Below, piece by piece: positions 1 through 8,316 of a stretch of 51,297 nucleotides of DNA. Numbering within the stretch: the first letter of the stretch is position 1; the number at the start of each line of letters is the position of its first letter. Made by a program: the position numbers and the translations under genes. Under the pieces are notes generated by a model, which worked only from the letters and a program-made list of their open reading frames with translations, was not told where the DNA came from and did no database searches. This DNA is from Candidatus Hodarchaeum mangrovi. GTDB taxonomy: Archaea; Asgardarchaeota; Heimdallarchaeia; Hodarchaeales; Hodarchaeaceae. The stretch is taken from the NCBI GenBank assembly GCA_016839515.1, contig JAEOUE010000032.1:1-51297 (forward strand), read 5' to 3'.

Positions 1-551
1 GTTAGGGGAGAATAAACTCCGTAAGGAGGATTAAAAACTGATGTTGAAATTCTTCTATCACCATGTAACATAAAAGGTATAATTGATTGGTAGGAATTCA
101 TCCATTTCACAATATATTTTGTTGGGATGTTTTCTGTTCCTAAAAAGATTAAAGAATTAGTTCGTTTTCGTATTCGTTCCAAAATATTAGGAATAGCATC
201 AGTGATAGAGTTTTTACAATCAATAGTTGAATAGAAAGGATAACCCGCAACAACACAATATAATAATCTTTGAGATGAAAGAGTTTCCAGATAATTTTCA
301 AGTAAAAACCTACCCTGCTGATGAAACTCACTAGCACGGGCAGCTATTGTTAAAACAACCACTCCAGTAGTACTTTTTAAGATTGTTTTTAGCTGTAAGG
401 GGTCTAAAAGTGAACCGATTCCTTCATAATCTATAAATACAAACTTATGATATTTATAGGAAAAATCAATTGCTCTAAGAAAAGCTTGATAAGATAAAAA
501 CTGGGAACGCTTTAAGGCGATTCCTGTTAGGCATGTTGAATTACCTAGCAT
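1..551 (-). CDS. Hypothetical protein, 3' end cut off by the window edge
   Basis: An uninterrupted reading frame of about 183 codons begins at the ATG complementary to 549-551 and runs off the left edge with no stop codon, so only the N-terminal part is visible. It starts MLGNSTCLTGIAL and has alternating hydrophobic strands (HKFVFIDYEG, GVVVLTIAAR, LLYCVVAGY), which suggest a soluble alpha/beta fold. I do not recognise the family and see no Walker, metal-binding or cofactor motif. Codon use (A/T-ending) matches the neighbours. It diverges from the small membrane-protein gene at 689, so the 137-bp gap probably holds both promoters. That it is coding is fairly safe; the function is unknown. 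Confidence 0.6.
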   Translation of the reverse strand, partial: MLGNSTCLTGIALKRSQFLSYQAFLRAIDFSYKYHKFVFIDYEGIGSLLDPLQLKTILKSTTGVVVLTIAARASEFHQQGRFLLENYLETLSSQRLLYCVVAGYPFYSTIDCKNSITDAIPNILERIRKRTNSLIFLGTENIPTKYIVKWMNSYQSIIPFMLHGDRRISTSVFNPPYGVYSPL

Positions 552-688
552 AATTTCCTCATAATAGAAAAAGGATATTCCTTTATAAGCTCAAAAGAAT
601 TTATAAAATTAATATATTAACTTGAAATTGATAATTAATTCTGAAAGTTTTTCAAGCATTAAATTCCTTCCTCTTTAAGTAGAGAAAA

Positions 689-985
689 ATGAATCAAGAT
701 GATATTATATCTCAAGAAACAAATCTGGAAAATATAAGAAATTTCCCGCACCCCTCTGGCCTTTTAATTAAAATTCTAGCTTTTTTAGGATCTATTGCTT
801 TGATACTAGGCCTTTTTACAACCTTAAGTGTTATAATCATTTCTATTCCATATTCTGGTATCATTCACCCTCATGGGTTCTTAATTGGTATTTTTTTAAT
901 ATTAGGAGGTTTAATATTATTATTTAGCCTAATTATTGTTTCCAACACGGCAAGGCCCCATGAAAACCAACCTTTAGCCCCCTAA
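689..985 (+). CDS. Small two-TM membrane protein, unknown function
   Basis: A 98-residue protein. A polar N-terminus of about 24 residues is followed by two clear hydrophobic segments, roughly residues 27-53 and 63-87, separated by a short loop containing IHPHG. The C-terminus is polar (RPHENQPLAP). No catalytic motif is visible and the family is not recognised. The start ATG follows a weak purine-rich stretch (gtagagaaaa). It stands alone, with 223 bp before the next gene. It could be a small membrane scaffold or a lineage-specific protein. It is called coding because of its length, codon use and coherent two-helix topology. Confidence 0.5.
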   Translation: MNQDDIISQETNLENIRNFPHPSGLLIKILAFLGSIALILGLFTTLSVIIISIPYSGIIHPHGFLIGIFLILGGLILLFSLIIVSNTARPHENQPLAP

Positions 986-1163
986 GATTAAACTTTCAAT
1001 ATAATCTGTTTGAAAATTATTGAGAATTTTCCAACAAAGTAAATAGAAGATATATATGGAAGAGAAAAATAGAACGAATGTGTTTAAAGGATAATTGATG
1101 TATTTTATAGCCATATTAATTAATCAGAATTAGATGAATAATTATTAAGTGCCAATAGACGTC

Positions 1164-1179
1164 TCCTTTTATAAGAGGA
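1164..1179. promoter_or_regulatory. Imperfect palindrome over a TATA-like box upstream of the winged-helix gene
   Basis: TCCTTTTATAAGAGGA pairs with its own reverse complement at 14 of 16 positions. Its core, TTTTATAA, resembles an archaeal TATA box. It lies 30-45 nt before the GTG start at 1209, and an AGGAG ribosome binding site follows at 1195-1199. A DNA-binding protein here would block TBP, so autoregulation by the downstream regulator is a reasonable guess, not a demonstration. Confidence 0.35.
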
Positions 1180-1208
1180 ATATATGTTTTAATTAGGAGC
1201 GTTTTTCT

Positions 1209-1931
1209 GTGGATACTTATTCTCCAAAGGCTGGTCAAGCAATTCAAGTTATTTCAGCTTTCGCTGATCCTACTCGGCGAAAAATCTTGCTGGAACTGTA
1301 TAAAGCCAGACCTACAGGACTTACAGCCTCCAAACTGTCAGAACATCCAGAAATTAATAAGAGTATCCCTACCATTTTACACCATTTGGAAAAGCTCCAA
1401 GAATTAAATTTAATATATTATAGTATGGAAAAAATAGAAAATTCAAATCGGGAAGTAAAACACTGGAAAATTGATTATGAATCTTTTCTAATTAAAATTG
1501 ATATGCAAAGTCTAGCATTAGATGATTTTAATCCTGATAATTATATTTTTGTTCTCTTTAATCGTCTCAAAGAGGATAAATGGACGCTAACAGAAGCTTT
1601 TGCACAGGAATATTCAATAGAGCAGCTTAAAACCGATTTGAGTAAGAAATTTCCAACGATTGCTGATCGAATTGTTCAGATTCTTTGGAATTCTTTACAA
1701 GATAAAACTGAATTCTTGAATTTCATTGAAAATTGGATCATTAATACTTTTCGTGAGTCAGGTGGAACTTTACGATTAGATTTTCAAGAATTTGGACATT
1801 GTTTTAGTTTAGATGATTATCTTCGACGTTATATGTTTGAGAAACTCATGGCTTCAGGGATTTTTACTTGGGATTTAACTGAAGGAAAACAACGAATTAT
1901 AATAAAAGGGACTCACCTTAAGGAAGAGTAA
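1209..1931 (+). CDS. Winged-helix (ArsR-like) transcriptional regulator with unknown C-terminal domain
   Basis: A 240-residue protein. Residues 10-85 form an ArsR-type winged helix: FADPTRRKILLEL for the first helix, then LTASKLSEHPEINKS and TILHHLEKLQELNLIYY for the recognition helix and wing entry. The remaining 150 residues are acidic and helical with no identifiable ligand motif; no cysteine pair suggests metal sensing. The start is GTG at 1209, preceded by AGGAG at 1195-1199 with a 9-nt spacer. An imperfect palindrome overlaps its promoter. The next gene encodes rubrerythrin in the same direction about 107 bp away, so it could respond to redox or oxygen stress, but this is positional inference only. 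Confidence 0.75.
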   Translation: MDTYSPKAGQAIQVISAFADPTRRKILLELYKARPTGLTASKLSEHPEINKSIPTILHHLEKLQELNLIYYSMEKIENSNREVKHWKIDYESFLIKIDMQSLALDDFNPDNYIFVLFNRLKEDKWTLTEAFAQEYSIEQLKTDLSKKFPTIADRIVQILWNSLQDKTEFLNFIENWIINTFRESGGTLRLDFQEFGHCFSLDDYLRRYMFEKLMASGIFTWDLTEGKQRIIIKGTHLKEE

Positions 1932-2038
1932 TTTTTAAAACACAACTCTTCACAATTTTGAACCATACAGTTAAATAAGATTCGTTATTGCCTTTCTTCT
2001 AATATAAAGTAAAACTAATCTGACTTGAGGATTCAACT

Positions 2039-2542
2039 ATGAAAAAGACTGAAAAAAATTTGATGGCAGCTTTTGCTGGAGAAAGCCAAGCCAATCGAAA
2101 ATATCTAGCATTTGCTAAAAAAGCTGAAAAAGATGGTTATAAACAAGTTGCTCGTCTTTTCCGCGCTGCTGCAGCAGCGGAAACTGTCCATGCCCATTCC
2201 CATCTTAAAGTTTATGGTGGTATTAAATCGACGGCAGAAAATTTGCAAGAGGCAATGAAAGGAGAACATTACGAATTTACATCCATGTATCCCGAATTCC
2301 TTAATGATGCGAAATCAGAGGGTCATAAAATGGCTATTAGAAGCTTTGATTTAGCAAATCAGGTTGAAAAAGTCCATCACAAGCTCTATGAAGCAGCTTT
2401 TAAAGCTGTTGAGAAGGAAAAAGACCTTCCACAGATATCCATATTTGTTTGTGATGTTTGTGGATTCACTGTGGAAGGTGAGGCACCCGAGGTATGTCCA
2501 ATCTGTGGAGCGGTTCATGATAGATTTATGGAGATTCAATAA
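2039..2542 (+). CDS. rbr: Rubrerythrin (diiron peroxidase with rubredoxin domain)
   Basis: A 167-residue protein of normal rubrerythrin length. The N-terminal four-helix ferritin-like domain has the conserved AFAGESQAN motif (ligand Glu15), E48-x-x-H51 and a second E110-x-x-H113 segment, which together form the diiron site. The C-terminal rubredoxin-like domain has C138-x-x-C141 and C153-x-x-C156 for a mononuclear Fe(SCys)4 centre. Rubrerythrins reduce hydrogen peroxide in the cytoplasm with electrons from rubredoxin or NAD(P)H systems. The gene appears monocistronic: a regulator lies upstream and a convergent IMPase gene downstream. It indicates a cell that meets oxygen or peroxide but carries an anaerobe-type defence. 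Confidence 0.95.
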   Translation: MKKTEKNLMAAFAGESQANRKYLAFAKKAEKDGYKQVARLFRAAAAAETVHAHSHLKVYGGIKSTAENLQEAMKGEHYEFTSMYPEFLNDAKSEGHKMAIRSFDLANQVEKVHHKLYEAAFKAVEKEKDLPQISIFVCDVCGFTVEGEAPEVCPICGAVHDRFMEIQ

Positions 2543-2561
2543 CCTTTAATACAGAATAATC

Positions 2562-3383
2562 TCAACTGAACTGTTTTAAATTGCTTACCCACTGTAACAT
2601 CTGTTCATGTAATGTTGGGGAAGCAACTATCAATTGATCAAAAATTTCATCAGTTGGATGAATTGATTCCCCCTCTAAATTAGAAACTTTAAATCCAAGT
2701 CCTTCTAGTATAAGGAACGCTGCTGCTAAATCCCAAAATTGTCCTTTAGACCCCGCACCCCAAAAAATAGCTCCATGCAAGGTTCCTTGAGCAACTAACA
2801 TTAAATGCTGTGAAATTCCTCCTCCTAAACGGTATGCACGACCAATAATCCCATTCAAGTCAGCTATCGCCAATTCTTTTTTTAATGTTTTTTTCAACCG
2901 ATTAGAAAAGTCTACTAATATTCGAGCTTTATTTAATGGATAAGTTCGTGGACGTGGCAAAGGGGAACCATTTAATCGAACAGAACCTTCTCTTGCTGCA
3001 GAGTATAACATATCAGTAAAAGGGTTGTATACAACACCAGCAATTAAGCCATTTTGATCCCAAGCTGCTATAGACATACTTACAAACGCAAAATTCCCTC
3101 TTAAAAATGCTTTAGTTCCATCAAGAGGATCAATAAACCAGATAATATTCTCAGGAAGGGTCTGGATATTTATCTGTGACTCTTCAGATTGAATTAGATG
3201 ATTTGGATAATACATTAAAATATGGTTTTTAATTAGGCGTTCACTTTCAGTATCAAAATTTGTATAAACATCATTCTCTCCTTTTCGGAAAATTTGGAGA
3301 TCCTTGAAAGACATTAAACGTAAAAAAGACCCCGCTATTCGTGCAGCTTGTTCAGCAATTAATCGATAATTTTCAGAATCCAT
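2562..3383 (-). CDS. Inositol monophosphatase-family phosphatase
   Basis: About 273 residues, from the FIG (FBPase/IMPase/GlpX) superfamily. The metal-binding signature WFIDPLDGT is at residues 82-90, preceded by the E67-E68 ligand pair in QSEES and followed by the C-terminal motif GQFWDLAAAF. These residues bind Mg2+ and position phosphate for Li+-sensitive hydrolysis. The substrate may be inositol phosphate, fructose 1,6-bisphosphate or PAP; the sequence does not decide. An in-frame TTG at 3392 overlaps the stop of the preceding roadblock gene, but the ATG at 3383 is better placed behind GGGTTGAT. The two genes are probably translationally coupled. Archaeal members can have dual IMPase/FBPase activity. 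Confidence 0.85.
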   Translation of the reverse strand: MDSENYRLIAEQAARIAGSFLRLMSFKDLQIFRKGENDVYTNFDTESERLIKNHILMYYPNHLIQSEESQINIQTLPENIIWFIDPLDGTKAFLRGNFAFVSMSIAAWDQNGLIAGVVYNPFTDMLYSAAREGSVRLNGSPLPRPRTYPLNKARILVDFSNRLKKTLKKELAIADLNGIIGRAYRLGGGISQHLMLVAQGTLHGAIFWGAGSKGQFWDLAAAFLILEGLGFKVSNLEGESIHPTDEIFDQLIVASPTLHEQMLQWVSNLKQFS

Positions 3384-3388
3384 TAATA

Positions 3389-3781
3389 TCAACCCTTTAG
3401 CTTGGAAAGAGCAAATTTCACTTGGGCGCTTAATCCATCTAATAATGGCATAACACTCCCCACAGTACCAGGAACCGCCGCTGCAACCATGAAAATATCT
3501 TCAGCTACTGGTGAAACATAACATTCCCGTGTAGCAGTTCGAAATATCAAGATATTAATATCATTTTTAGTTCTACTATTAAAAGCCGACTTTAACTCTT
3601 CAAAGGCAATTAAACCTAAAACATTGATCGACTCCATTTCTTCAGCTATACATGTACGAGTAGAATATAATTCTAATCCTTCAGTCGCAGAAACGATTGA
3701 TATACAGAGTGGAATTTCAATATCCTCACTTTCAAAAACTTTAGATACAACATCAATCGCTTTTTTAGCAATTGTAGACAT
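3389..3781 (-). CDS. Roadblock/LC7-like domain protein
   Basis: About 130 residues forming one alpha/beta domain: N-terminal helix, strand pair (ISIVSATEGLELYS), long helix (INVLGLIAFEELKSAF), strands (INILIFRT, ECYVSPV, FMVAAAV) and a C-terminal helix. This order and the 'EGL...S' turn are typical of roadblock/LC7 proteins, which in archaea and bacteria (MglB-like) pair with small GTPases and are expanded in Asgard archaea. The ATG at 3781 is preferred over that at 3790 because AGGATGAT sits four bases upstream of it. It precedes and is coupled to the IMPase gene. No GTPase gene lies in the window, so its partner is unknown. The assignment is by fold pattern, not strict motif. Confidence 0.65.
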   Translation of the reverse strand: MSTIAKKAIDVVSKVFESEDIEIPLCISIVSATEGLELYSTRTCIAEEMESINVLGLIAFEELKSAFNSRTKNDINILIFRTATRECYVSPVAEDIFMVAAAVPGTVGSVMPLLDGLSAQVKFALSKLKG

Positions 3782-3988
3782 TTTTATCATCCTATAAACA
3801 ATAGTGTTGCAGAATTTGTGCTTACAAAGGAGAATTCACGCTAAACGATAACTTTCATTTGCCTCTGATATATTCCATTGAAAAATATTTGTATTAAATC
3901 CAGCTTCAGTGATAAGGAGGAAGCATTTTATCTTAAAATCTTTAACTAACAATAAAAAATGCTTTCTCTGAGGTTAATGAGAATATAA

Positions 3989-5008
3989 ATGGAATTGAAG
4001 AACATGCATCCCATTTTAATAACACAGGATCTGGAATCATTAAAAAAAGCAACTGAAGTTTTAGATAAAATATTTCTAGAAAGTAAAGTTCCTATCGAAA
4101 TACAAAATGAATGGACTAAATGGAATAAATGGTTTCTAAAACAGAAAGAAGCCTTTATCCAAGGAAAAACGACCATCCCAAAATATTTTGCTCAGATTAA
4201 GCGGATTCAAGAATTCATTTTAGAAAATACACCCCTTAAGGAAGAAAATTTATTTCAGATGAGTTTAGTTAAACGAGAACGTGTTTATGATATCACAAAA
4301 CTAACACATGAAAAACCAGAAGCTCTACCCACTAGTGAAAAAGAATTTCTTATTAAATCGATCTATGAAAATTTAGTAAAATCACCATCAGATCTTAAAA
4401 ATAACCCTACTATTGAATCAATGGTAACAAAGAAAATGGAAAAACGATTCGGAAGGAAACTTCCAGAGGATTTAAATTTAGAAGCAGAAAGGTTAATGAC
4501 TTCAAAAAATATTCAAAAAGAAGATGATGATTATTTTATTCAATTAGGGGAAATATTTCTTGAATTAGGCAAATTAGATCAAGCAAAGTCAATAATTAAT
4601 AATGTTTCAAATGATAAAACCAGATTTTCCCTCCTCACTTGGACTTCTTTCCTAGAAAATGATTATTCTGCTTTTAAAAAGAACATTCAAAAAGCCTATC
4701 CAGAAACATTTGAACCTCAAACAAAAGGTCCCTACATCCTATCGTTTTTACTTGGAAACGAAAAAAATTATAAACTTATACTTGATGAAAAAGGTAATCG
4801 AACATTAGAATATACATTCACAACTGGAATCTACCAAATACGACAAATGGATGTTTTTCGATCTTTTTTAGATGATTTAAGACAATCACCTGATTTTAGG
4901 TTAGGAATGTGGATTCGTCCAACGACTATTAAGACCCAAAACATCGCAAAAGATATCTCTCAATTATATTTTAAACAAGTTATTGGGTGGAAAGATATCT
5001 CAGTTTAA
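3989..5008 (+). CDS. Hypothetical helical protein, possible TPR-like region
   Basis: A 339-residue soluble protein rich in Lys, Glu and Leu. Most of it is predicted helical. Residues 180-235 (YFIQLGEIFLELGKLDQAKS and following) look like one or two tetratricopeptide-type hairpins. No signal peptide, TM segment, cysteine cluster or nucleotide-binding motif is visible. I do not recognise the family. It lies upstream of ileS in the same direction, but a double poly-T tract at 5052-5070 probably ends its transcript. The start ATG at 3989 follows a purine-rich AATGAGAATATAA leader. It may be a lineage-specific scaffold; no function is assigned. Confidence 0.6.
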   Translation: MELKNMHPILITQDLESLKKATEVLDKIFLESKVPIEIQNEWTKWNKWFLKQKEAFIQGKTTIPKYFAQIKRIQEFILENTPLKEENLFQMSLVKRERVYDITKLTHEKPEALPTSEKEFLIKSIYENLVKSPSDLKNNPTIESMVTKKMEKRFGRKLPEDLNLEAERLMTSKNIQKEDDDYFIQLGEIFLELGKLDQAKSIINNVSNDKTRFSLLTWTSFLENDYSAFKKNIQKAYPETFEPQTKGPYILSFLLGNEKNYKLILDEKGNRTLEYTFTTGIYQIRQMDVFRSFLDDLRQSPDFRLGMWIRPTTIKTQNIAKDISQLYFKQVIGWKDISV

Positions 5009-5051
5009 TCTATAAGGACAATGATAATTTTTTGCCTTTGATAACCTAAAG

Positions 5052-5070
5052 TTTTTTTGTGGTTTTTTTT
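5052..5070 (+). terminator. Double oligo-T transcription terminator
   Basis: A run of seven T (5052-5058) and a run of eight T (5063-5070) are separated by GTGG, about 45 nt after the stop of the gene ending at 5008. Oligo-T tracts without a strong hairpin are the usual archaeal termination signal. The tract is followed by the ileS leader. Confidence 0.6.
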
Positions 5071-5121
5071 GAAGCTTTTATTCAAGATAAATAGCATATT
5101 TAGATTCACGGAGACATTTCA

Positions 5122-8100
5122 TTGAACTTTCCTGCTCTACCTGAAAAACCAAATCTTCCTAGAAGAGAAGAAGAAATATTAAAATTATGGGAAAATATTA
5201 ATCTCGAAAAAAAGATTCAAGAAGCATCAAGTAAAAATCCCCCCTTTGTTTTCTTAGAAGGACCTCCTACAGCAAATGGTTACCCACATATGGGTCATGC
5301 ATTGACACGCGCAATTAAAGACATTTTTTTGCGTTATAAAACAATGACTGGTTATTATGTAACTCCGCGAATCGGAGGATGGGATTGTCATGGTCTTCCT
5401 GTTGAAATCGAAGTTGAAAAGGAATTAGGTTTAGAGAATAAAGAAGATATTGAGAAATATGGAATTGAGAAATTCATTCTTAAATGCAAGGAATCTGTAA
5501 TGCGATATGTTGGGGAATGGGAAGAAATGTCACACAGAATTGGATTTCACCTTGACCTTTCACGTTCATATATCACTATGTCTGAAGAATATATAGAATC
5601 TGTATGGTGGTCTTTAAAACAGATTTATGAGCAAGGATTATTATTTAAAGGATTTAAAGTTGTTCCTTATTGTACACGTTGTGGAACACCGATTTCCTCC
5701 CATGAAGTTGCTCAAGGTTACCAAGAAACAGAGGATCCGAGTATTTATATCAAATTTAAGGTAAAAGGTGAAGATAATAAATTCTTTTTAGCTTGGACTA
5801 CAACTCCATGGACACTACTATCTAATCTTGTTTTAGCAGTGAACGAAAATGAAATCTATGTTGAAGTTGAACATCAGAATGAATGTTTGATATTTGCAAA
5901 GGCTCTTTTACCAAAAGTTTTTCCAGAAGGTAAGAAAATTTTAAAAGAATTTTTAGGTCAAGAGCTTCTAAATATAGAATATGAGGCATTATTTTCGTAT
6001 ACAAGTGAACAAACGCATGGAAAGCGCCATTTTGTTGTAGCTGCTGATTTTGTTTCCATGGATGATGGAACAGGAATAGTTCATTGTGCACCTGCTTTTG
6101 GTGTTGAAGACTATGAACTTTGTCAAAGTATCGGTGTTGAGATGTTCAACCCTGTTCTAGAAAATGGTGAGTTTAAGGATGATATGCCAGATTTTGGAGG
6201 TATGCATGTCAAACAGGCCGACCCCTATATAATGGAAAAACTTAAAGAAATGAATTTACTTCTAAAAGTAGAAACAATCACACATACCTATCCATTTTGT
6301 TGGAGATGTGATTCTCCGCTACTTTATTATGCAATGGAATCATGGTTTATTGCTATGAGTCAAATGCGAGAAAAAATTCAAGGATTAAATCAAAAAATTC
6401 GGTGGATGCCAAAGCATCTAAAGGAGGGTCGATTTGGAAATTTCCTAGAAGAACTTAAAGATTGGTCCCTCTCTAGATCACGCTATTGGGGAACTCCTTT
6501 ACCAATCTGGACCTGTGACTCCTGTAAACACGAATTCGCTGTTGGAAGTCTTTCAGAATTAAGTTCACTTACAAAAGGAGGCCTTCCAGAAAACTTCACA
6601 CTTCACAAACCAGATGTTGATGAGATTTTTGTATTATGTCCGAAATGTCAAAATAAAGCTACACGGGAGGAATATGTAATTGATTGTTGGTACGATTCAG
6701 GATCTGCAACATTTGCTCAATGGCATTATCCATTTGAAAATCAAGAGGAATTCAAAAGTCATTTTCCAATAGATTTTATTACGGAGGCGATTGATCAAAC
6801 AAGAGGTTGGTTTTACACATTACTGGCAATATCGACTGTTGTTTTTAGTGAACCTGCTTTCTTGACATGCCTTACGATGGGACATATCCAAGATGAAGAA
6901 GGAAAGAAAATGTCTAAGTCAAAAGGAAACGTTATTGCACCAGAGGAAGTTTTTAGCCGTTATGGTGCTGACCCGGCACGATGGTACCTATTTTCTACAC
7001 CTACTTGGAATGATGTACGTTTTGGGTTTAAATTAGTGGAAGAAAGTTTGAAAGAATTTATTCTACCATTATGGAATGTTCTTTCATTTTTCACAACCTA
7101 TGCAAATCTCGATAAATTTGCACCAAAGAGTAAAAAATATTATGTTCCTTATTCAAAGCGTCCAATTCTGGATAAATGGATTATCTCTAAGTATAATAAT
7201 GTTCTTATCGAGGTTCATCAGGCTTTTGAAGAATTATCAATTCATCAAGCAGTAAAATCCTTTCAGAGCTTTCTAAATAATGATCTTTCAAATTTGTGGA
7301 TTCGACAATCTAGACGTCGATTTTGGGAAAAAGAATTGACTATTTCAAAAAAGTCGGCCTATTCGACTCTATATGAAATTTTAACCTCTTTAAGTAAGTC
7401 ATTAGCCCCATTCATTCCATTTTTGGCGGAAGAAATGTATCAATTACTAATTATAAGTCAAAAGGAAGGATTAGAAAGTGTACATCTAGAAAAATTCCCT
7501 CAACCAAATCAAAATTACATTAAGCCTGTGATTGAAAATCAGATCAATATTGCTCGTGAAGCAATAACTAATGGAAGAGCAATCAGATCCAAAAAAGATA
7601 TAAAAGTAAGATGGCCTCTATCACAAGTTATTTTTGTTTGTAATGAAGAAGGAAGAGAAGCAATATCAATTTTAGAGGATCTTATTAAACAGGAACTTAA
7701 TGTAAAGGAAATAATTTTTAGTGATGATCCTTTAGAATTTCAAGAAATCGAATTTGCTCCTAATTTTAAAAGTATTGGTCCTAAACACAAAAAAAATGCA
7801 AATAATGTAGCCCAATGGATAAAAACCCAAAAAGGTAAGGAAGCAAAAAGAATAGCCGAGATATTAAACAAAAATGGAAGCTACTCTGCTAATATCATTA
7901 ATGAGGAAATAATAATAGATGAAGAAGATTTAGAAATCCGCATTACAGAACGAGAAGGTTATTCGGGTGCACCCTTCAAAAACGGAGACCTTTTTCTAAA
8001 TCTAGAATTAGATAATGGTCTAATAAAAGAAGGCTTCATACGTGACTTAATTAGGCGTATTCAATCAATGAGAAAAGATATGGAACTTGCTTATGATAAG

Positions 8101-8295
8101 GAAATTCTAGTATTTTTCTCCAAAACGGATAGTGAATCCATTGAAACAATAAAAGAATTTTCATCTCTACTAAAAGAAGAGGTATTAGCTGATCAAATTG
8201 ATTTTAAGGAAGTTAAAAAAGGATTCCGGAGAGTTTGGAATATCAATGATCCTTATGGTAAGGGGCATGAAATTTCTATTGTAATCCAATCTTAA
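5122..8295 (+). CDS. ileS: Isoleucyl-tRNA synthetase, archaeal/eukaryal type
   Basis: A 1057-residue class I synthetase that charges tRNA-Ile with isoleucine. The HIGH signature appears as HMGH (residues 56-59) in GPPTANGYPHMGHA and the KMSKS loop is exact at about 596-600. The CP1 editing insert carries the WTTTPWTL motif. Cysteine pairs such as CTRCG and CWRCD suggest zinc binding. The C-terminal region follows the long IleS2 pattern found in archaea, eukaryotes and some bacteria. The start is TTG at 5122, supported by GGAGA at 5110-5114 and by the family N-terminus (FP.LPEKPNLPRREEEIL). alaS follows after 21 bp, so the two are probably cotranscribed. Confidence 0.97.
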   Translation: MNFPALPEKPNLPRREEEILKLWENINLEKKIQEASSKNPPFVFLEGPPTANGYPHMGHALTRAIKDIFLRYKTMTGYYVTPRIGGWDCHGLPVEIEVEKELGLENKEDIEKYGIEKFILKCKESVMRYVGEWEEMSHRIGFHLDLSRSYITMSEEYIESVWWSLKQIYEQGLLFKGFKVVPYCTRCGTPISSHEVAQGYQETEDPSIYIKFKVKGEDNKFFLAWTTTPWTLLSNLVLAVNENEIYVEVEHQNECLIFAKALLPKVFPEGKKILKEFLGQELLNIEYEALFSYTSEQTHGKRHFVVAADFVSMDDGTGIVHCAPAFGVEDYELCQSIGVEMFNPVLENGEFKDDMPDFGGMHVKQADPYIMEKLKEMNLLLKVETITHTYPFCWRCDSPLLYYAMESWFIAMSQMREKIQGLNQKIRWMPKHLKEGRFGNFLEELKDWSLSRSRYWGTPLPIWTCDSCKHEFAVGSLSELSSLTKGGLPENFTLHKPDVDEIFVLCPKCQNKATREEYVIDCWYDSGSATFAQWHYPFENQEEFKSHFPIDFITEAIDQTRGWFYTLLAISTVVFSEPAFLTCLTMGHIQDEEGKKMSKSKGNVIAPEEVFSRYGADPARWYLFSTPTWNDVRFGFKLVEESLKEFILPLWNVLSFFTTYANLDKFAPKSKKYYVPYSKRPILDKWIISKYNNVLIEVHQAFEELSIHQAVKSFQSFLNNDLSNLWIRQSRRRFWEKELTISKKSAYSTLYEILTSLSKSLAPFIPFLAEEMYQLLIISQKEGLESVHLEKFPQPNQNYIKPVIENQINIAREAITNGRAIRSKKDIKVRWPLSQVIFVCNEEGREAISILEDLIKQELNVKEIIFSDDPLEFQEIEFAPNFKSIGPKHKKNANNVAQWIKTQKGKEAKRIAEILNKNGSYSANIINEEIIIDEEDLEIRITEREGYSGAPFKNGDLFLNLELDNGLIKEGFIRDLIRRIQSMRKDMELAYDKEILVFFSKTDSESIETIKEFSSLLKEEVLADQIDFKEVKKGFRRVWNINDPYGKGHEISIVIQS

Positions 8296-8316
8296 ATAAC
8301 TATTTAGGGATGAATT

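Noticed and set aside
149-337. Minus-strand frame of 62 codons
   Set aside because: It lies in another frame inside the longer edge-truncated gene at 1-551, which runs without interruption.
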